DNA of 64,000 nt, taken from the NCBI GenBank assembly GCA_949361645.1, contig OX442421.1:7813844-7877843 (forward strand), written 5' to 3'. This stretch comes from Spongilla lacustris (lineage: Eukaryota; Porifera; Demospongiae; Spongillida; Spongillidae). The notes below the pieces were generated by a model. The model did not search any database and was not told the DNA's origin. It was given only the letters and a program-made list of their open reading frames with translations. The position numbers and the translations under genes were made by a program. Shown piece after piece: positions 34,387 to 56,554 of the stretch; the first letter of the stretch is position 1, and each line of letters starts with the position of its first letter.

Positions 34387-37300
34387 CTGTTCCCTTCTCT
34401 CTCCCCTCCAAACTGAAAATCCCTTAACCTACCATTTTATTTGTCACATGGTGTGTACTGCCTCCATCATTGCTTGGACCTCATCAAGTCTTTATCTTGT
34501 TCAGTAGCATCAGACAAGGGTGTTAATACTTCATTTTGTTCTTGTCTGTCAAAAACAAAATAGTTATGTCTCTTGACTAACTTACAAGGGCACATGACTA
34601 ACCTACATGGTCACATGACTAACCCACAAGGGCACATGACTAGCCTACAAGGGCACATGACTAACCTACAAGGGCACATGACTAACCTACATGGTCATAT
34701 GACTAAATTACAGGGGCACATAACTAACCTACAGGGGCACATGACTAACATACAGGGGCATACGACTAAACTTCAGGGGCATACTACCTATGTATATGAC
34801 TAACCTACACTATAGCCAGAATCATGGTCTACATGTAAGGCCAAGTCTGACATACATTCATAGCCCCATTCCATAGCATGGGCTGTTCTTATCTCCATTC
34901 CATATTGAGGCATTTTACTAGCTGTGTGCAAACCCCCCCAATGTTTTGTCTTAAATTCTAAATAGACCCAACACTGTTTTGAATACAACCTCTCTCATTT
35001 CTGGGGTGTGCCCATTCCACCACTACTATAACAGTCACCTCAGGGTATTGGTGGCTCAACATACCATTTATTGCTGTGGGGACACAACGTTGGGGGTATG
35101 ATCATCATTACAGCTTGGCGCTCTTCACTGTGAAGGGAAGACCCTTCTGATGGTAGAATGATGTGTTCATTCACTGCCTGGTGTAATCCAAGGTTTAGCC
35201 AGGAATGCTGCATCAGTGCCCAATAGCCAGTGGAAAGATTGAGATGGAAAGGGGGTGGCTTTTTATTCTGTGTAACATACTTCATTTTAAACTGCCCAAA
35301 ATAACAACAAAATAACTAATTGTGATGCCAGCAACTGTCAAGGATATGATGTAGGTATTTATATGCCCCTGTAGGTTAGTCATGTGCCACTGTAGGTTAG
35401 TCATGTGCCCCTGTAAGTTAGTCATGTGCCCCCTGTAGGTTAGTCATGTGCCCCCTGTAGGTTAGTCATGTGCCCCCTGTAGGTTAGTCATGTGCCCCCT
35501 GTAGGTTAGTCATGGGCCCCCTGTAGGTTAGTCATGTGCCCCCTGTAGGTTAGTCATGTGCCCCCTGTAGGTTAGTCATGTGCCCCCTGTAGGTTAGTCA
35601 TGTGCCCCCTGTAGGTTAGTCATGTGCCTTGTACTGTATAAACTTTATACAATTGCAACTATATTCACAAACACATCATATGTCTCATCACACTTAGTAC
35701 ACAAGTAAATAAAACACTCTCTAAGAGAAAGTTGGTGGTATATAGGATTTGAAGGCAATGGTGGTGTGAAAAACAAGGGTCTAATAATAAGGGAAAATGT
35801 AATCATCCAATATTTAGCACACAAACATACATGTAATATCCTACAAATGTGCTAAATATAGGACTATTCCATTTTCCCTTATTATTAGGCCCTTGTTTCC
35901 TTGCTTTTTACACCACCATTGCCTTCTATACCACCAGCTTTCTCTTAGAGAATGTTTTAATTTACTTGTTCCATTGCTTTTTATTCATAACTGGATGCTT
36001 AACAGTCAATTTTAAATTTTTAAGGATTCCAATCGACTTCATAATACCAAATCCTATATGGAGAACCTACACTTACATTTCTAATTATACGATGAAATAT
36101 TGCGACGGGAACGTTTATTTGACAGTCCTCATGACATATTATGTATAGCAGCGCCTTATGCCAAATCTGCAGAGCTGCACATCTGACTGACATCAAGGGG
36201 CAGTTGACAGGTAAATTGTAAAGCTATTGGTATTATCGATGCTGTTGGTATGATCGGTGCGTTTTTAAACCATTCCTATCCAAAGTTGTGTTCAGGAAAA
36301 GAAAGAAAAAAAAACCTGACAACTTAAAATGAAACGATCTGACGACTCGAACAAAACATGAAAAATGATAGTCTTTGCCTTCTGATTTGATAGTGACAAA
36401 GAGCTAAACTATCTGATTCCTTAATGACATTCATAATTGGGGTCAAACTCTATATGAGTTACTACATGTAACATAACTCAGATATTTTTCACAGCAGCAG
36501 GTGGATTGCACCACCGCTACATAAAAGTGGGTGGCTCTAGTCCTAGTTGTTCTATTTGCGTCTGATTTTGGCACACAATCATAATGCAGAGTGGCCTTGA
36601 CATCATAATGCAGAGTGGCCTTGACATCATGATGCAGAGTGGCCTTGACATCATGATGCAGAGTGGCCTTGACATCATGATGCAGAGTGGCCTTGACATC
36701 ATGATGCAGAGTGGCCTTGACATCATGATGCAGAGTGGCCTTGACATCATGATGCAGAGTGGCCTTGACATCATGATGCAGAGTGGCCTTGACATCATGA
36801 TGCAGAGTGGCCTTGACATCATGATGCAGAGTGGCCTTGACATCATGATGCAGAGTGGCCTTGACATCATGATGCAGAGTGGCCTTGACATCATGATGCA
36901 GAGTGGCCTTGACATCATGATGCAGAGTGGCCTTGACATCATGATGCAGAGTGGCCTTGACATCATGATGCAGAGTGGCCTTGACATCATGATGCAGAGT
37001 GGCCTTGACATCATGATGCAGAGTGGCCTTGACATCATGATGCAGAGTGGTCTTGACATCATGATGCAGAGTGGCCTTGACATCATATCAGCAGGACACA
37101 GTACTGTGTAAAAGCGAAGACAACGCCGCCATGCTGTCAAAAGATGCTAAATCCTTCGTGGACGTGATTGGTTTGTACACTTAAAGTCCCTAAGCTTCTC
37201 CTGTGGTGCTGTCTGCTGCATTGCCACATTGAAAACTCTTTCATACATGTATCCTTCTGGCTTTGTGACATCCAAATTGTTGAGCAAAATTTACTATCCT

Positions 37301-38334
37301 TCAGAACAACTTGACGGGAATTTTCTCAGACACGAGACTAGCACATGACTAACCTAGAGGGGCACATGACTAACCTACAAGGGCACATGACTAACCTACA
37401 GGGGCACATGACTAACCTACAGGGGCACATGACTAACCACTGCTTGTAAGTAGCTGTGTGGTAGTGCTTACTTAAATATTTATCAATCCTGATGTATTTG
37501 ATGGAACAGCAGTGTTGTGATATCTCAGTTTTTGGAAATATAAATTTGAAAATGTGAAAAACTCACTAGTGCCATTTCCTCATAAACTACCATGTATAAA
37601 CCTGTGGATTTTGCAGGTTTTAAAAATCGTTTTGTAGTTTGATCTGGTCCAGTTCAGATGTAAGGGTCTGGGACCCTGTGCAGAATTATTGCTCTTGGGG
37701 TCGCTGTGTTCACATAAAATAGCTTAGGAAGGCGATTGGTTGATGTAGGGCAGGGCGTGTTAAGTGTTTAAATGTGCATCAGTGTGTGTGTGTGTGTGTA
37801 AGGGGAAATTGAAGTTATGAATAACCATGGGGTTATATACCCTATGGTCAGGGTACCGCGCAAGCCATTAACACCCAGTGGAATCCTTACACCAGAGCGT
37901 TGCATTTGTGCTTAGCATTATCATCATGACTGGGAGAAAGGGGGGATGGGGTTATAACAAGATTTTCAGTTTCATTTGCCCTATAGATTGTGGTTCCTCC
38001 ATTGCCTGGTAAGGCTATAAAGAGACAGCTTCCATTCAGAGGAGACGAAGGTAAGCGTGTTGTGTCCTTACTACGATGGCAGGCACACAATGCAATGTCT
38101 TCACCTGCTCAGGTATATTTGACGATGAGTTCATAGAAGATAGAAGAAAGGGATTAGAGGAGTTTGTTAACAAGTCTGTCATTTTATTGTCTGCGGTGTG
38201 CTGTGATTTATTGGTGTGTTTTATCTAGGATTGCTGGTCATCCGTTGGCGCAAAATGAACGCTGTCTTCACATGTTTCTACAAGAGCCCGCCATTGATAG
38301 ATCTTATGTTCCAGGCAAAGTGAAGACGACTTGA
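33637..38334 (+). CDS. SNX3: Sorting nexin 3/12 (PX domain)
   Basis: Endosomal PI(3)P-binding protein that acts with retromer. Exon 1 (33637-33821) encodes TLDDAYAAPANLLEIEVSAP and RGRYTDYVIRMK. Exon 2 (33980-34076) encodes NIPIFKLKESSVRRRYSEFE and WLKRELERDSK, with the RRYSEFEWL phosphoinositide-binding motif. After a 3.9 kb intron come exon 3 (about 37986-38050, VVPPLPGKAIKRQLPFRGDE), exon 4 (about 38113-38172, IFDDEFIEDRRKGLEEFVNK) and exon 5 (about 38229-38334, IAGHPLAQNERCLHMFLQEP), stop 38332-38334. All parts match vertebrate SNX3 closely and the length is typical (about 165 residues). The large intron holds a hairpin element and five repeat arrays. Confidence 0.96.
34315..34384. repeat. 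(TG)n microsatellite in SNX3 intron
   Basis: About 34 uninterrupted TG units. Confidence 0.95.
34575..34795 (+). repeat. 21-bp minisatellite, forward orientation, SNX3 intron
   Basis: About 10 copies with the core CTACAAGGGCACATGACTAA. The same family occurs inverted at 35360 and forward again at 37340. Confidence 0.9.
35360..35628 (-). repeat. 21-22-bp minisatellite, inverted orientation, SNX3 intron
   Basis: About 12 copies of the reverse complement of the 34575 family (GTAGGTTAGTCATGTGCCCC). Most have an extra C compared with the forward array. Confidence 0.9.
35701..35969. mobile_element. Long hairpin (MITE-like foldback element) in SNX3 intron
   Basis: Two arms of about 120 bp (35701-35820 and 35849-35969) are near-perfect inverse copies around a loop of about 28 bp. 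For example, ACAAGTAAAT, AAGGCAATGGTGGTGT, CTAATAATAAGGGAAAATG and TATTTAGCAC each recur inverted. Small indels distinguish the arms. No clear target-site duplication was seen. It could be a foldback transposon relic or a hairpin-RNA source. Confidence 0.75.
36582..37087. repeat. 24-bp minisatellite in SNX3 intron
   Basis: About 21 nearly identical copies with the core ATGATGCAGAGTGGCCTTGA. The unit is a multiple of three and stop-free in frames on both strands, so long repetitive open frames appear. One copy has TCTTGAC instead of CCTTGAC. Confidence 0.96.
37340..37437 (+). repeat. Third array of the GGGCACATGACTAACCTA family, SNX3 intron
   Basis: Four to five copies in forward orientation, near the 3' end of the same intron. 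Confidence 0.88.
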
Positions 38335-38562
38335 ACTTGAAACTCCAATGATATGATATTGTGTGTGAAACGACTTTGTTTTTGTGATGTGTTATATAGC
38401 TGCGCAAATTCTTAGTGCATATAACATATATAATTAACGTGAAACGAATTTACATGTACGTTTACAACATACAAATAGACTATGTTATAGTTGTCTCACA
38501 TTTTATTAACTTAATTATTAAACGTAACTTTTTGGGGGGCGGGACTTAAATAGAATAACAAA

Positions 38563-39478
38563 ATGGATTCCCTGAAGAAGGCTTTCTCCGGAAGTGAACA
38601 GTCAGAAACAGAAACGTTTCTCTCTACGGTAAGGTGTGCAGTGTCTTTTGCTTAATATACCGCAATTCTGTTCAGCTTGATGTGAAAAGGCTTGGCTGGA
38701 AAAACCGCGTTATTGGGTTTTCTGTATGTGTGGCGCTGGCCGCACTGTTTGCTATTTTGGTGAGCTGGGATTATTATATTCCCAGTCATTGTCATTGGTT
38801 TTTAAAAATGTCTGACAGGGATGCGGAATTGGTTATGTTAGTTCAGCAGCGTTCGCCGTGCTATTCTCTATAGCGACAATATGCGGAGTGGCAAGGTGTG
38901 TGTGTGGTGTGTGTGTGTGTGTGTGTGGTGTGTGTGTGTGTGTGTGTGGTGTGTGTGTGTGTGTGGTGTGTGTGTGTGTGCAGTTTATTATTCTAAATTT
39001 GTGCGTTAGTACATTCTTTATAGTGGGGCCAATTAATCAAGTATTGAGCCTCTTTGATCGAGGGAAAATAATATCCACCATCATAAGAATAGTGGCTATT
39101 GTCGTTCTCCTTTTCTGCGTTGTAATGGCATTCCTTCTCGTATTCTTGGTGAGTAACAATGTGTACATGTGGCATTGTACCAATTGTTTTTTTTTTGGTC
39201 CTTTTTGTAGTGGAAGCAAGCTGGTGTAGCCATTTTGTTCTGTATTTTCCAGTTTTTGGCAATAGCATTGTAAGTCAGAAATAAATTTTAATATTGAAAT
39301 ACCCAAGTTTTGGTCTCAAAAAAAATCATCTATAGGTATGGTTTTACCTTCCTTCCATTTGCTGAGTAAGTTCATTAGAAGTTTTCATGCCAACTATCAA
39401 TACATTTTTTTTTTCTTCATCAGAACAATTATCAAAGGATGCTGCAAGACTACTGGATCCATGATCGGTGTAGCATAA
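38563..39478 (+). CDS. SFT2D2: SFT2 family vesicle transport protein
   Basis: Four-pass membrane protein of the Golgi/endosome interface, homologous to yeast Sft2. Exons: 38563-38629 (MDSLKKAFSGSEQSETETFL), about 38674-38760 (LGWKNRVIGFSVCVALAALF), about 38819-38896 (GYVSSAAFAVLFSIATI), about 39010-39149 (FFIVGPINQVLSLFDRGKI, then a long hydrophobic stretch), about 39211-39270 (WKQAGVAILFCIFQFLAIA), about 39335-39367 (YGFTFLPFAE) and 39424-39478. The last coding exon ends CCKTTGSMIGVA, stop 39476-39478. The GP-x-NQ and the final hydrophobic YGFTFLPFAE block match SFT2D1/2. It could equally be the SFT2D1 orthologue. It lies in the same direction as SNX3, about 230 bp downstream. Confidence 0.88.
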
Positions 39479-40777
39479 CAGACTATTTGATATGTGTGTT
39501 TGTGTATAATACCCATTATGTACGTTTAAATTGAAGCTTTTATTATTAAAGTGGACAGATCAGTGCTAAAATCTGATTGTCTCCTGCGCTAAAATTGTTA
39601 GATCCTTTTATACAGCCACCTGATCATCAACATCAGTTTCTTCTACCCACATCATGGAGCCAGGAGGTTGCTCAAGGATTGTAGATGACATCCTAGTTGC
39701 ATCTCACTAAATTTAAGATGACATCCTAGTTGCATCTCGCTAAATTTAAGATGACATCCTAGTTGCATCTCACTAAATTTAAGATTTTAGGGGTGACCCT
39801 TATCTTAAAACATGAGATTGCTCTAAAGGTGATTTGAGTATGAAATGTTATTGCCCCAACAATTCATAACTGCATGTGAGTGCACACTTGCTTTAATCCT
39901 GAAGTAAGTTTTGTTACAATATTTATAAGATAGACTTTTAGTTACAATCATTATTATTTCCACTGCGGTTAATATCTGTGCCCTAACACATATACAAACC
40001 ATAGCAGTTAGTGTAGCTAACGCTCCCTTCCAAAAATGAGTATCATCCTGCATCCAAAAACACTGGTATCCTTTTACTATTACAAAGATTAATGGAAGAC
40101 GTTTTGCATAATGATTGTGTAAGTCTACTTAATAATGGATATACATTACACAAAAATGGTATAAGCCAAAAAGGCAGAAGGTACATGCAAGCTGAGTGCC
40201 ACTCATGTCACTGGTAGATATACTTCCATGAAGCTAATAAGCCTGTTGCACTGACAATACTTCTCATGCAGCTTGGCCATGGAGGACTGTGGTCAATCTA
40301 GTACCATGAGAGTCACCTAACCCAGATTTCTGCCACAGGCCTTGTCTCACCCCTGAGATAGAAAGGGGTTGTGGTATCAACTCCACAAAGGACAGGTCAC
40401 ATGATCCTGATGTTTTGGTCCCTAACTGGTCTCTCTCACAGTCAACAGTAGAGCTCTATTGATCTCAGTTTATGACCGTGGAGAGCTGCTGAGCTGGGAG
40501 CATGATGTTGCCTGTACAGAGTGAGGCTTGATATTATGGCCAGGTATATGTGTCTCGATGGTTGTGGAGGCATTCAGTGGTTGGGGAAGCAAGTTTTAGC
40601 ATACTTTCTCCAGGGCAAAAAAAAAGCCATCCACTTCTGGCATCCTTAATGTACTGTCATAGGGTTCCCATGGCAAAGGATTTTTCAAAAACCCTACAGT
40701 TGTATATTTAATATCTCATTCACACTCTACATGCTATTTTTTCCTCAATTGTTTTACATACATGTGCTACATGCAAT
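39479..40777. other. Intergenic, no gene seen
   Basis: AT-rich spacer. It contains three copies of a 33-bp direct repeat with the core GACATCCTAGTTGCATCTC (39684-39785) and some short open frames without recognisable content. Its right edge is the 8-bp target duplication of the hAT-type element. Confidence 0.6.
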
Positions 40778-41604
40778 CAGTGATGCCGCGGCCAGCTTTT
40801 AACAATCCGGTCACGTTCACGGCTGGCCGTTTGGATATAGACGGTCACGTTCACGGTCAAAGATGGACCGTATGATTTCAATACGGTCACGTACACGGCT
40901 GGCCGTCAGCCGTCAATACGGTCACGGACGGTCATTAAATTATTTATGCTATAGAAGTTTGGCATGCACATATCAATAGAAATGGTTCATCAGTGTAGCC
41001 ATAGCAGAACTAGTGTGAAAGAACATATTCAATTAACTAAAGGCTTTATTGCAGCTGAGAAAGAGAACAGATTCAATCCTGGCTGGATCCATCCTCCATC
41101 TTCACAATGGAGTCTCAACTGGGAGAAAACTCGCTCGCACGTGGAATCCACATAATCATGGCAAGTCGCGTCCCCAGACCCACATTCGGCAGCAGCGGAT
41201 GGATTACATCGCATATTACGAATACATCAGGCTGGGGACGAGACTATGTCATGGCGAGGGGGACAACGTAAATAATAAAATGGTTCCATAGCCACGTGTT
41301 GGTGACAGTCGGGTTTGCCGCAAACTTCACCGCGCTATTAGGTGGCTTATCCTCATAGGTTCTTGGAAAGACGACATTTGCCACGCAGGGAAAAAATCCA
41401 CTGCACGTGACGCTAGTGAATAGGCTTAATGGCCGTCAAAAGTTCTGACGGCCACGGACGGCCAACAAATAAATTTGACGGCCAATTATTTTTCACGGTT
41501 TAATCACGTGATCGGTAAGCTTCCCGGTCACGGTCACGGTCGGCCGTCAAAAACCGTCAAATGAATACGGTCACGGACGGTCCGTGCTGGCCGCGGCATC
41601 ACTG
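40778..41604. mobile_element. Non-autonomous hAT-type DNA transposon, complete
   Basis: Perfect 19-bp terminal inverted repeats CAGTGATGCCGCGGCCAGC (40778-40796, and inverse at 41586-41604). It is flanked by an exact 8-bp target duplication CATGCAAT (40770-40777 and 41605-41612). TIRs beginning CAGTG and 8-bp duplications are the hallmarks of the hAT superfamily. Many subterminal copies of CGGTCACG and ACGGCCG at both ends look like transposase-binding repeats. The 827-bp interior has no transposase-length frame. Perfect TIRs and duplication suggest recent mobility. Confidence 0.9.
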
Positions 41605-41612
41605 CATGCAAT

Positions 41613-42283
41613 ATCGCGTGCGTACGTAGTGATCGCACAGCGCAATTAATAAAGGGGACTATACCTTGCCTTTAGCTTTACAAAAGACATGAATTTAATA
41701 CCTATACAGCGTGGGAACCCTGTCACCCGGTGCGCCAAACGCGAGTAGAGATATTAAACCAAATCAAGTTATTTTGTGATATTATAATAGTACTATCCAA
41801 TGTCATAAATTATTGAAGTGTAGCACCTATAGGCCTAAAAGGCTTGTTCACAACCAACCATGTAATCAAAACAAACATCCAACATTGTGGTTATGTTACT
41901 AGATTTATTGATACAGCTCATACATAAAAAATACTGTTACATGTAGTCAGATATTTTGGTCAAGCTGCATGACATGAGAAGCACTTTCGTGACTTGTAAG
42001 TTTAATGAGACGAACACAACTTTATGTAATGTCCTTCATTATAAAAGTTACTTACTACACACCCACACACAAAAACTTCTTAAGTGTGTTGCACACATTG
42101 GTGGCTTCATTGCCCCCCCCAAAGGATGCATGATCTCTCATCTCAAATTGAGCTCTAAATTTTTTTGAGCACTAGGTACAATACCTGATACATTTTTTTA
42201 ACTCTGCATACGAGAAAATCAATGTTCAGCTGACCACTAAAGTGTATACCCACACACACACACACACAAATTGTTTCCTAATT
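41613..42283. other. Intergenic, no gene seen
   Basis: AT-rich spacer with a short CA run at about 42251-42268, next to the 3' end of the LolA-like gene. Likely holds its 3' UTR. Confidence 0.55.
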
Positions 42284-44609
42284 TCAGTAGGCCAACTCGT
42301 TCTCGTGCTTCTTGTACGAAACGGGCTTGCTGCTCTCCAAGGCAAATGGTCCTGAGGTGCTGCACCTCCTAACACAGCACACCACCAACAGGACACCAAG
42401 CACTATCAAGATTCCAATGAGCAGCATGCAGATTGCCAGCACCACTGTCCCTTGAGATGAGAGGCCTGAGGAAGAGGTTGAGGCTGGACACACGGTGGGA
42501 GAGGTGGTAAGAACAGTGGTGGTGGCAGTGACTGTGACTGTGACTGCAGGCACTGGGAAAGGTTGAATAACTGGTGTCACAACTTTGCCGGCAGAAACTG
42601 TGACATTGAATGGAAACTGCCCATTGTTGGCGACCATTGCAGCATTAAGTGCAGCAACAATTGAAGTTGCCGATGGAAGTGTGACATTTGGGTTGAACGA
42701 CGTCAAATTTGAGACCCGAAGGGAAATCACAATTTGTCCATTATTTTCACCAACAACCTGCAAACAGAACAAAAAGGATTATGCAGATCAAAGCATATAT
42801 CTATTCACACTACTACAGGTTGATGCCTATCACTGAAGCACACAGTAGAGGGTTAAAAAGTCCTGAGGAATGTATGAAGCATTGTTCTACTAAAAGCTTG
42901 GTACATGTACAAATCCAAGGGGCTTCAACTGTGTGAATAGTAAATGAAAACTTAAGATATGTAGGTCAACCAACTGACATTCAGTTCCTACCTTTACGTT
43001 TCCGATCTGCAATGGCCGAACGTTCAGTGGCTGGGCAAAGCTGACAAAGTTTTGCCTGATGCTACCCGTAAGCATACCAGTGTCTGCAGTCTTGATGCTC
43101 CCGGGCACCATCATTGTTAGGAGTATATAGTCAGATGGGCTCTGGCAGCGTGCAGACATGTCAAACACGTCAATACCAGGCTGCACATCAGCAAAGCCAA
43201 TGAAATCGACATACTGGGAAAAGTTACTTGACCCACTAGGGGTGTTCAGGATGCCTGCCCACTTCAGCCGCATAATGGCAGGGTTGACATTCATCGAGTC
43301 AATGGAGAACACGTTCCACTGTGGTGAAGTGAAGAATATTTCGTAGGTGGAGTTTGTGAAGTTCACAGTGTTGGTAAACCTTTCGAAGGGTCTGGATGTA
43401 ATCCAAGCATCTGCCATCACGTCTCTGATCAATGTGACACCTTCATAGACAAACGAAAATGCAGCAGCATCATCCACACCTAGGAAGAACTGTTGTGGGG
43501 TGCGCATTTGAACAGTGGTGCCTGCCTCAGAGTCTACGCCATAACCAACTAAACCGGCATTGTTTGGCCCAATGCCATTGACCACACACTGACCAGTGGT
43601 CTTGTCAACTAGGTAGCGCGTAAGGGTATTAAAATCCTCAACCAATAGACTAGAGCGATTGTTCTGTTGAAAGAATCCCTCTGATAAAAAGAGTTGTGAA
43701 GTGTAATCGTAGTAACTCTAAAATAAAAAAGGGGGTGGGGGGGGAAGAGAGGAGGAGAAGTTGTATGATATGATAGATGTACACCAAACTAACTCCCAGA
43801 CCTACCTTAAATACACGCACGGCGTTAAAATTACTGCTGATAATCTCAATAACAACGCTAAAATATTGTGATATGTTAGGCAGCAACTTGCCGACAGGCC
43901 GGTTCTGGCATATAAGTCCCAACGGTACCGCGAATGCAGAACTTGGGACCGCGCTCGGTCCCGTGTTGAAGTCCACGAATGTGAATAGGTGTGTGGTGAC
44001 GTTCTGCGGAGAGCCCAGACGGGTGATGACGAGCTGCAGAGGGACCTGATTTTTATTAAACGGGGCGATCCAACCATTTGCAGAGTAGTAGAAATCGAAA
44101 AGGTATGTCGAGGTGCCGGAGGTGACGCAAGATTGCCATCGGTCAGATGGTATTCCTCTGACGACGTCCTTGCCGATGTACACGGCACTCGAGTTGGCCA
44201 GATTATAAATGTCCAGTACGGAAGAAACCGCAATTGTGCCATTGAAATAGTAGGGCTCGAACGACCGTTGGATGATGTCGCTCAAGAGAACTGGCGGAAC
44301 TAGAGTGCCGAAAAAGCAGCTGTTGTTGGCTAAGACAAAATACACCGTTTGAGTGGTGTAATTAACGATGGATGTCGAGCTTGTACTTCCAAAAAGTTCA
44401 ACTGTGGCGCTTTTTCCAATTCCGTCATACAACTCGAACAAGAAGACTGTGTAATTCAGACCTTCAATATTCACTTCCACGTCCATCGCATACTGGTTCG
44501 GTAGGCCTGGAAATGGTACCGCGCTGTTTCCTGCATTCCCGCAAGACTGCGCACTGGCAAAGGCTAGCAGAGAAACCCAAACTCCTACACAGAGAGCTCC
44601 CACCACCAT
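42284..44609 (-). CDS. Type I membrane glycoprotein, LolA-like family (uncertain)
   Basis: Three exons: about 43806-44609, about 42993-43716 and 42284 to about 42759. The start at 44609 is followed by a signal peptide (VVGALCVGVWVSLLAFASA). The lumenal part has many N-glycosylation sequons (NYT, NNS, NGT, NVT, NFT, NLT) and blocks such as PNQYAMDVEVNIEGLNYTVF and GIPSDRWQSCV that recall metazoan LolA-like extracellular proteins. A Thr/Val-rich stalk (TVTVTATTTVLTTSPTV) precedes one membrane helix (VVLAICMLLIGILIVLGVLL), a Cys-Cys-Arg-Arg stop and a short tail ending KKHENELAY. No enzyme motif is visible. The family assignment is weak; the topology is clear. Confidence 0.75.
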
Positions 44610-44955
44610 TTTCCCTCGAATATTAGCAAGTATTATTAATCATGTGATACAATCGAGCCCGCCCACTAAACGGCTACTACTAATTTACACCGGAAGTAGG
44701 CTCGTCGGATAAAAACTATATGTGACAGTAGAATTCAGCACTCCATGTAATATAAATCCTCGATTTTTTGTGTGTGTGTGTGTGAAGGGGACTGAGCCCA
44801 CGAAGCGGTGCTTAGGTACGTAGGATCAAATAAATTAGTCCCTCCTCCCTCCTCTCCTCATAACTTATGTATGACACATTTTATTTCATGATGCAATTCC
44901 AGGTATCGTCAGTATTCGGCGGAAGTTTAAATAAAAAAGAAAGGCAGCCTGAAAG

Positions 44956-45936
44956 ATGGAGATGTATACCGGTGTGAGACGGCCCTCTCAGGATGTGCAA
45001 CCTCCGATTAGCAGCATGTCGCAACAAATGACAAGCCCGCTACAAAGCCCCACCACCGCCATTCCCATGAAAAGCCCGAACGGGATTCCGTTGAGCCCGA
45101 AGTCGGAGACGCATCAACTGAGTCCCGCCATACACTACCATCACAACGCTATGGGTCAGATACCGATGCTGCCCATGCAAGTGATCCGACCGCAGCCCGG
45201 TCCGATCCACCTACAGGCTCCGCCACTTGGAAGGATTCACCCCGGTGTGATTGGCGGCGTCTCTAACGGCGACCTTCGCTCTCCTACTCACCAGCCCGCG
45301 CTAATTCATTCCGTTCTCGCACCGCCACAGATGTCGATGAACTCGCCAGTACAGACGTATCATCCGATAATTCAAAGTCCCCACCAACACAGGGCGATCC
45401 CTCAGCCTCAGCAGCCGGATCCAGACTCTGATGAAGTTAAAGAGTTGGAAACGTTTGCCGCCAGCTTCAAAAGTAGGCGGATGAAGCTGGGCTTCACACA
45501 GACGAATGTCGGACAGGCGCTCGCAGAAGTTCACGGTACAGATTTTAGCCAGACAACGATATGTCGATTCGAAAACCTCCAACTTAGCTACAAGAACGCA
45601 CAGAAATTAAAGCCCATCTTAGAAAAGTGGTTGGAAGAGGCGGAAAAGCAAGGTGCCCCTCCCCACGAAGAAGAAGCATCGCCGGAGAGGCGCAGAAAGC
45701 GTAGGACTTCGATTGGCGTGGGCGCCAAAGAAACCCTGGAGCGCCATTTTATCAACCAGCCCAAGCCATCCTCGTCAGACATCAACAAAATAGCGGACTC
45801 GTTAGGTCTCGAGAAAGAGGTTGTGAGGGTGTGGTTTTGTAACCGAAGACAGAGAGAAAAGCGTGTACGCACTTCGCTGGGCGGCACACCTACTAAAGAA
45901 GAATCGTCTCCTCCACCACAAAATATTTCTGGATGA
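44956..45936 (+). CDS. POU1: POU-domain transcription factor, class I (Pit-1 type)
   Basis: Sequence-specific nuclear factor of 326 residues. Residues 1-150 are low-complexity Pro/Gln/Ser/His. The POU-specific domain spans about residues 158-232 ([20 protein letters not shown], then [20 protein letters not shown] and [13 protein letters not shown]). After a short linker the homeodomain spans about 248-307 ([20 protein letters not shown], then [19 protein letters not shown]). The recognition helix has the POU-type Cys in [26 protein letters not shown] in the homeodomain is closest to class I proteins, a class known from sponges. The coding region has no intron, unlike vertebrate Pit-1. It is divergent to the LolA-like gene across 346 bp. 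Confidence 0.95.
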   Translation: MEMYTGVRRPSQDVQPPISSMSQQMTSPLQSPTTAIPMKSPNGIPLSPKSETHQLSPAIHYHHNAMGQIPMLPMQVIRPQPGPIHLQAPPLGRIHPGVIGGVSNGDLRSPTHQPALIHSVLAPPQMSMNSPVQTYHPIIQSPHQHRAIPQPQQPDPDSDEVKELETFAASFKSRRMKLGFTQTNVGQALAEVHGTDFSQTTICRFENLQLSYKNAQKLKPILEKWLEEAEKQGAPPHEEEASPERRRKRRTSIGVGAKETLERHFINQPKPSSSDINKIADSLGLEKEVVRVWFCNRRQREKRVRTSLGGTPTKEESSPPPQNISG

Positions 45937-46343
45937 CGGGCAAACTATATCACTTTTCTACTCTTAGTACATGTATTATGTATTTTTTTTTCGTCCTGGT
46001 TTGTCATGGACAACACGAGTACGACTTCTTTTCCTGCGTTTGTGGCTGTTAGTTTGTTTTGTGCTCCTTCATTTTATACATGAGCTTGAATAAACATCTC
46101 TCCCCGAAGATTTTAGAGACCCCCCTATCCTTCACGCATCGACCTTGTAAAAGTGACTTAACCTGGACATCAGCAGTTTGTTGTACATGCACGAACTGTT
46201 ACATGTATGTTGTGTATTGTCAAGTGTTCCATTGTCACCTCCATACTTGATATGTTATATACATATGATCTTTTATACAACAATGAAATGAAAAAGAAAA
46301 AAAACTACAACCAAATAAAACCACACATGTGCACATGGCCATT

Positions 46344-56554
<10,211 letters not shown>

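Noticed and set aside
41029..41214. Short minus-strand frame with ERVFSQL inside the hAT-type element, as a transposase remnant
   Set aside because: Only one weak motif in about 60 codons; no further hAT domain found. Kept as a remark under the element.
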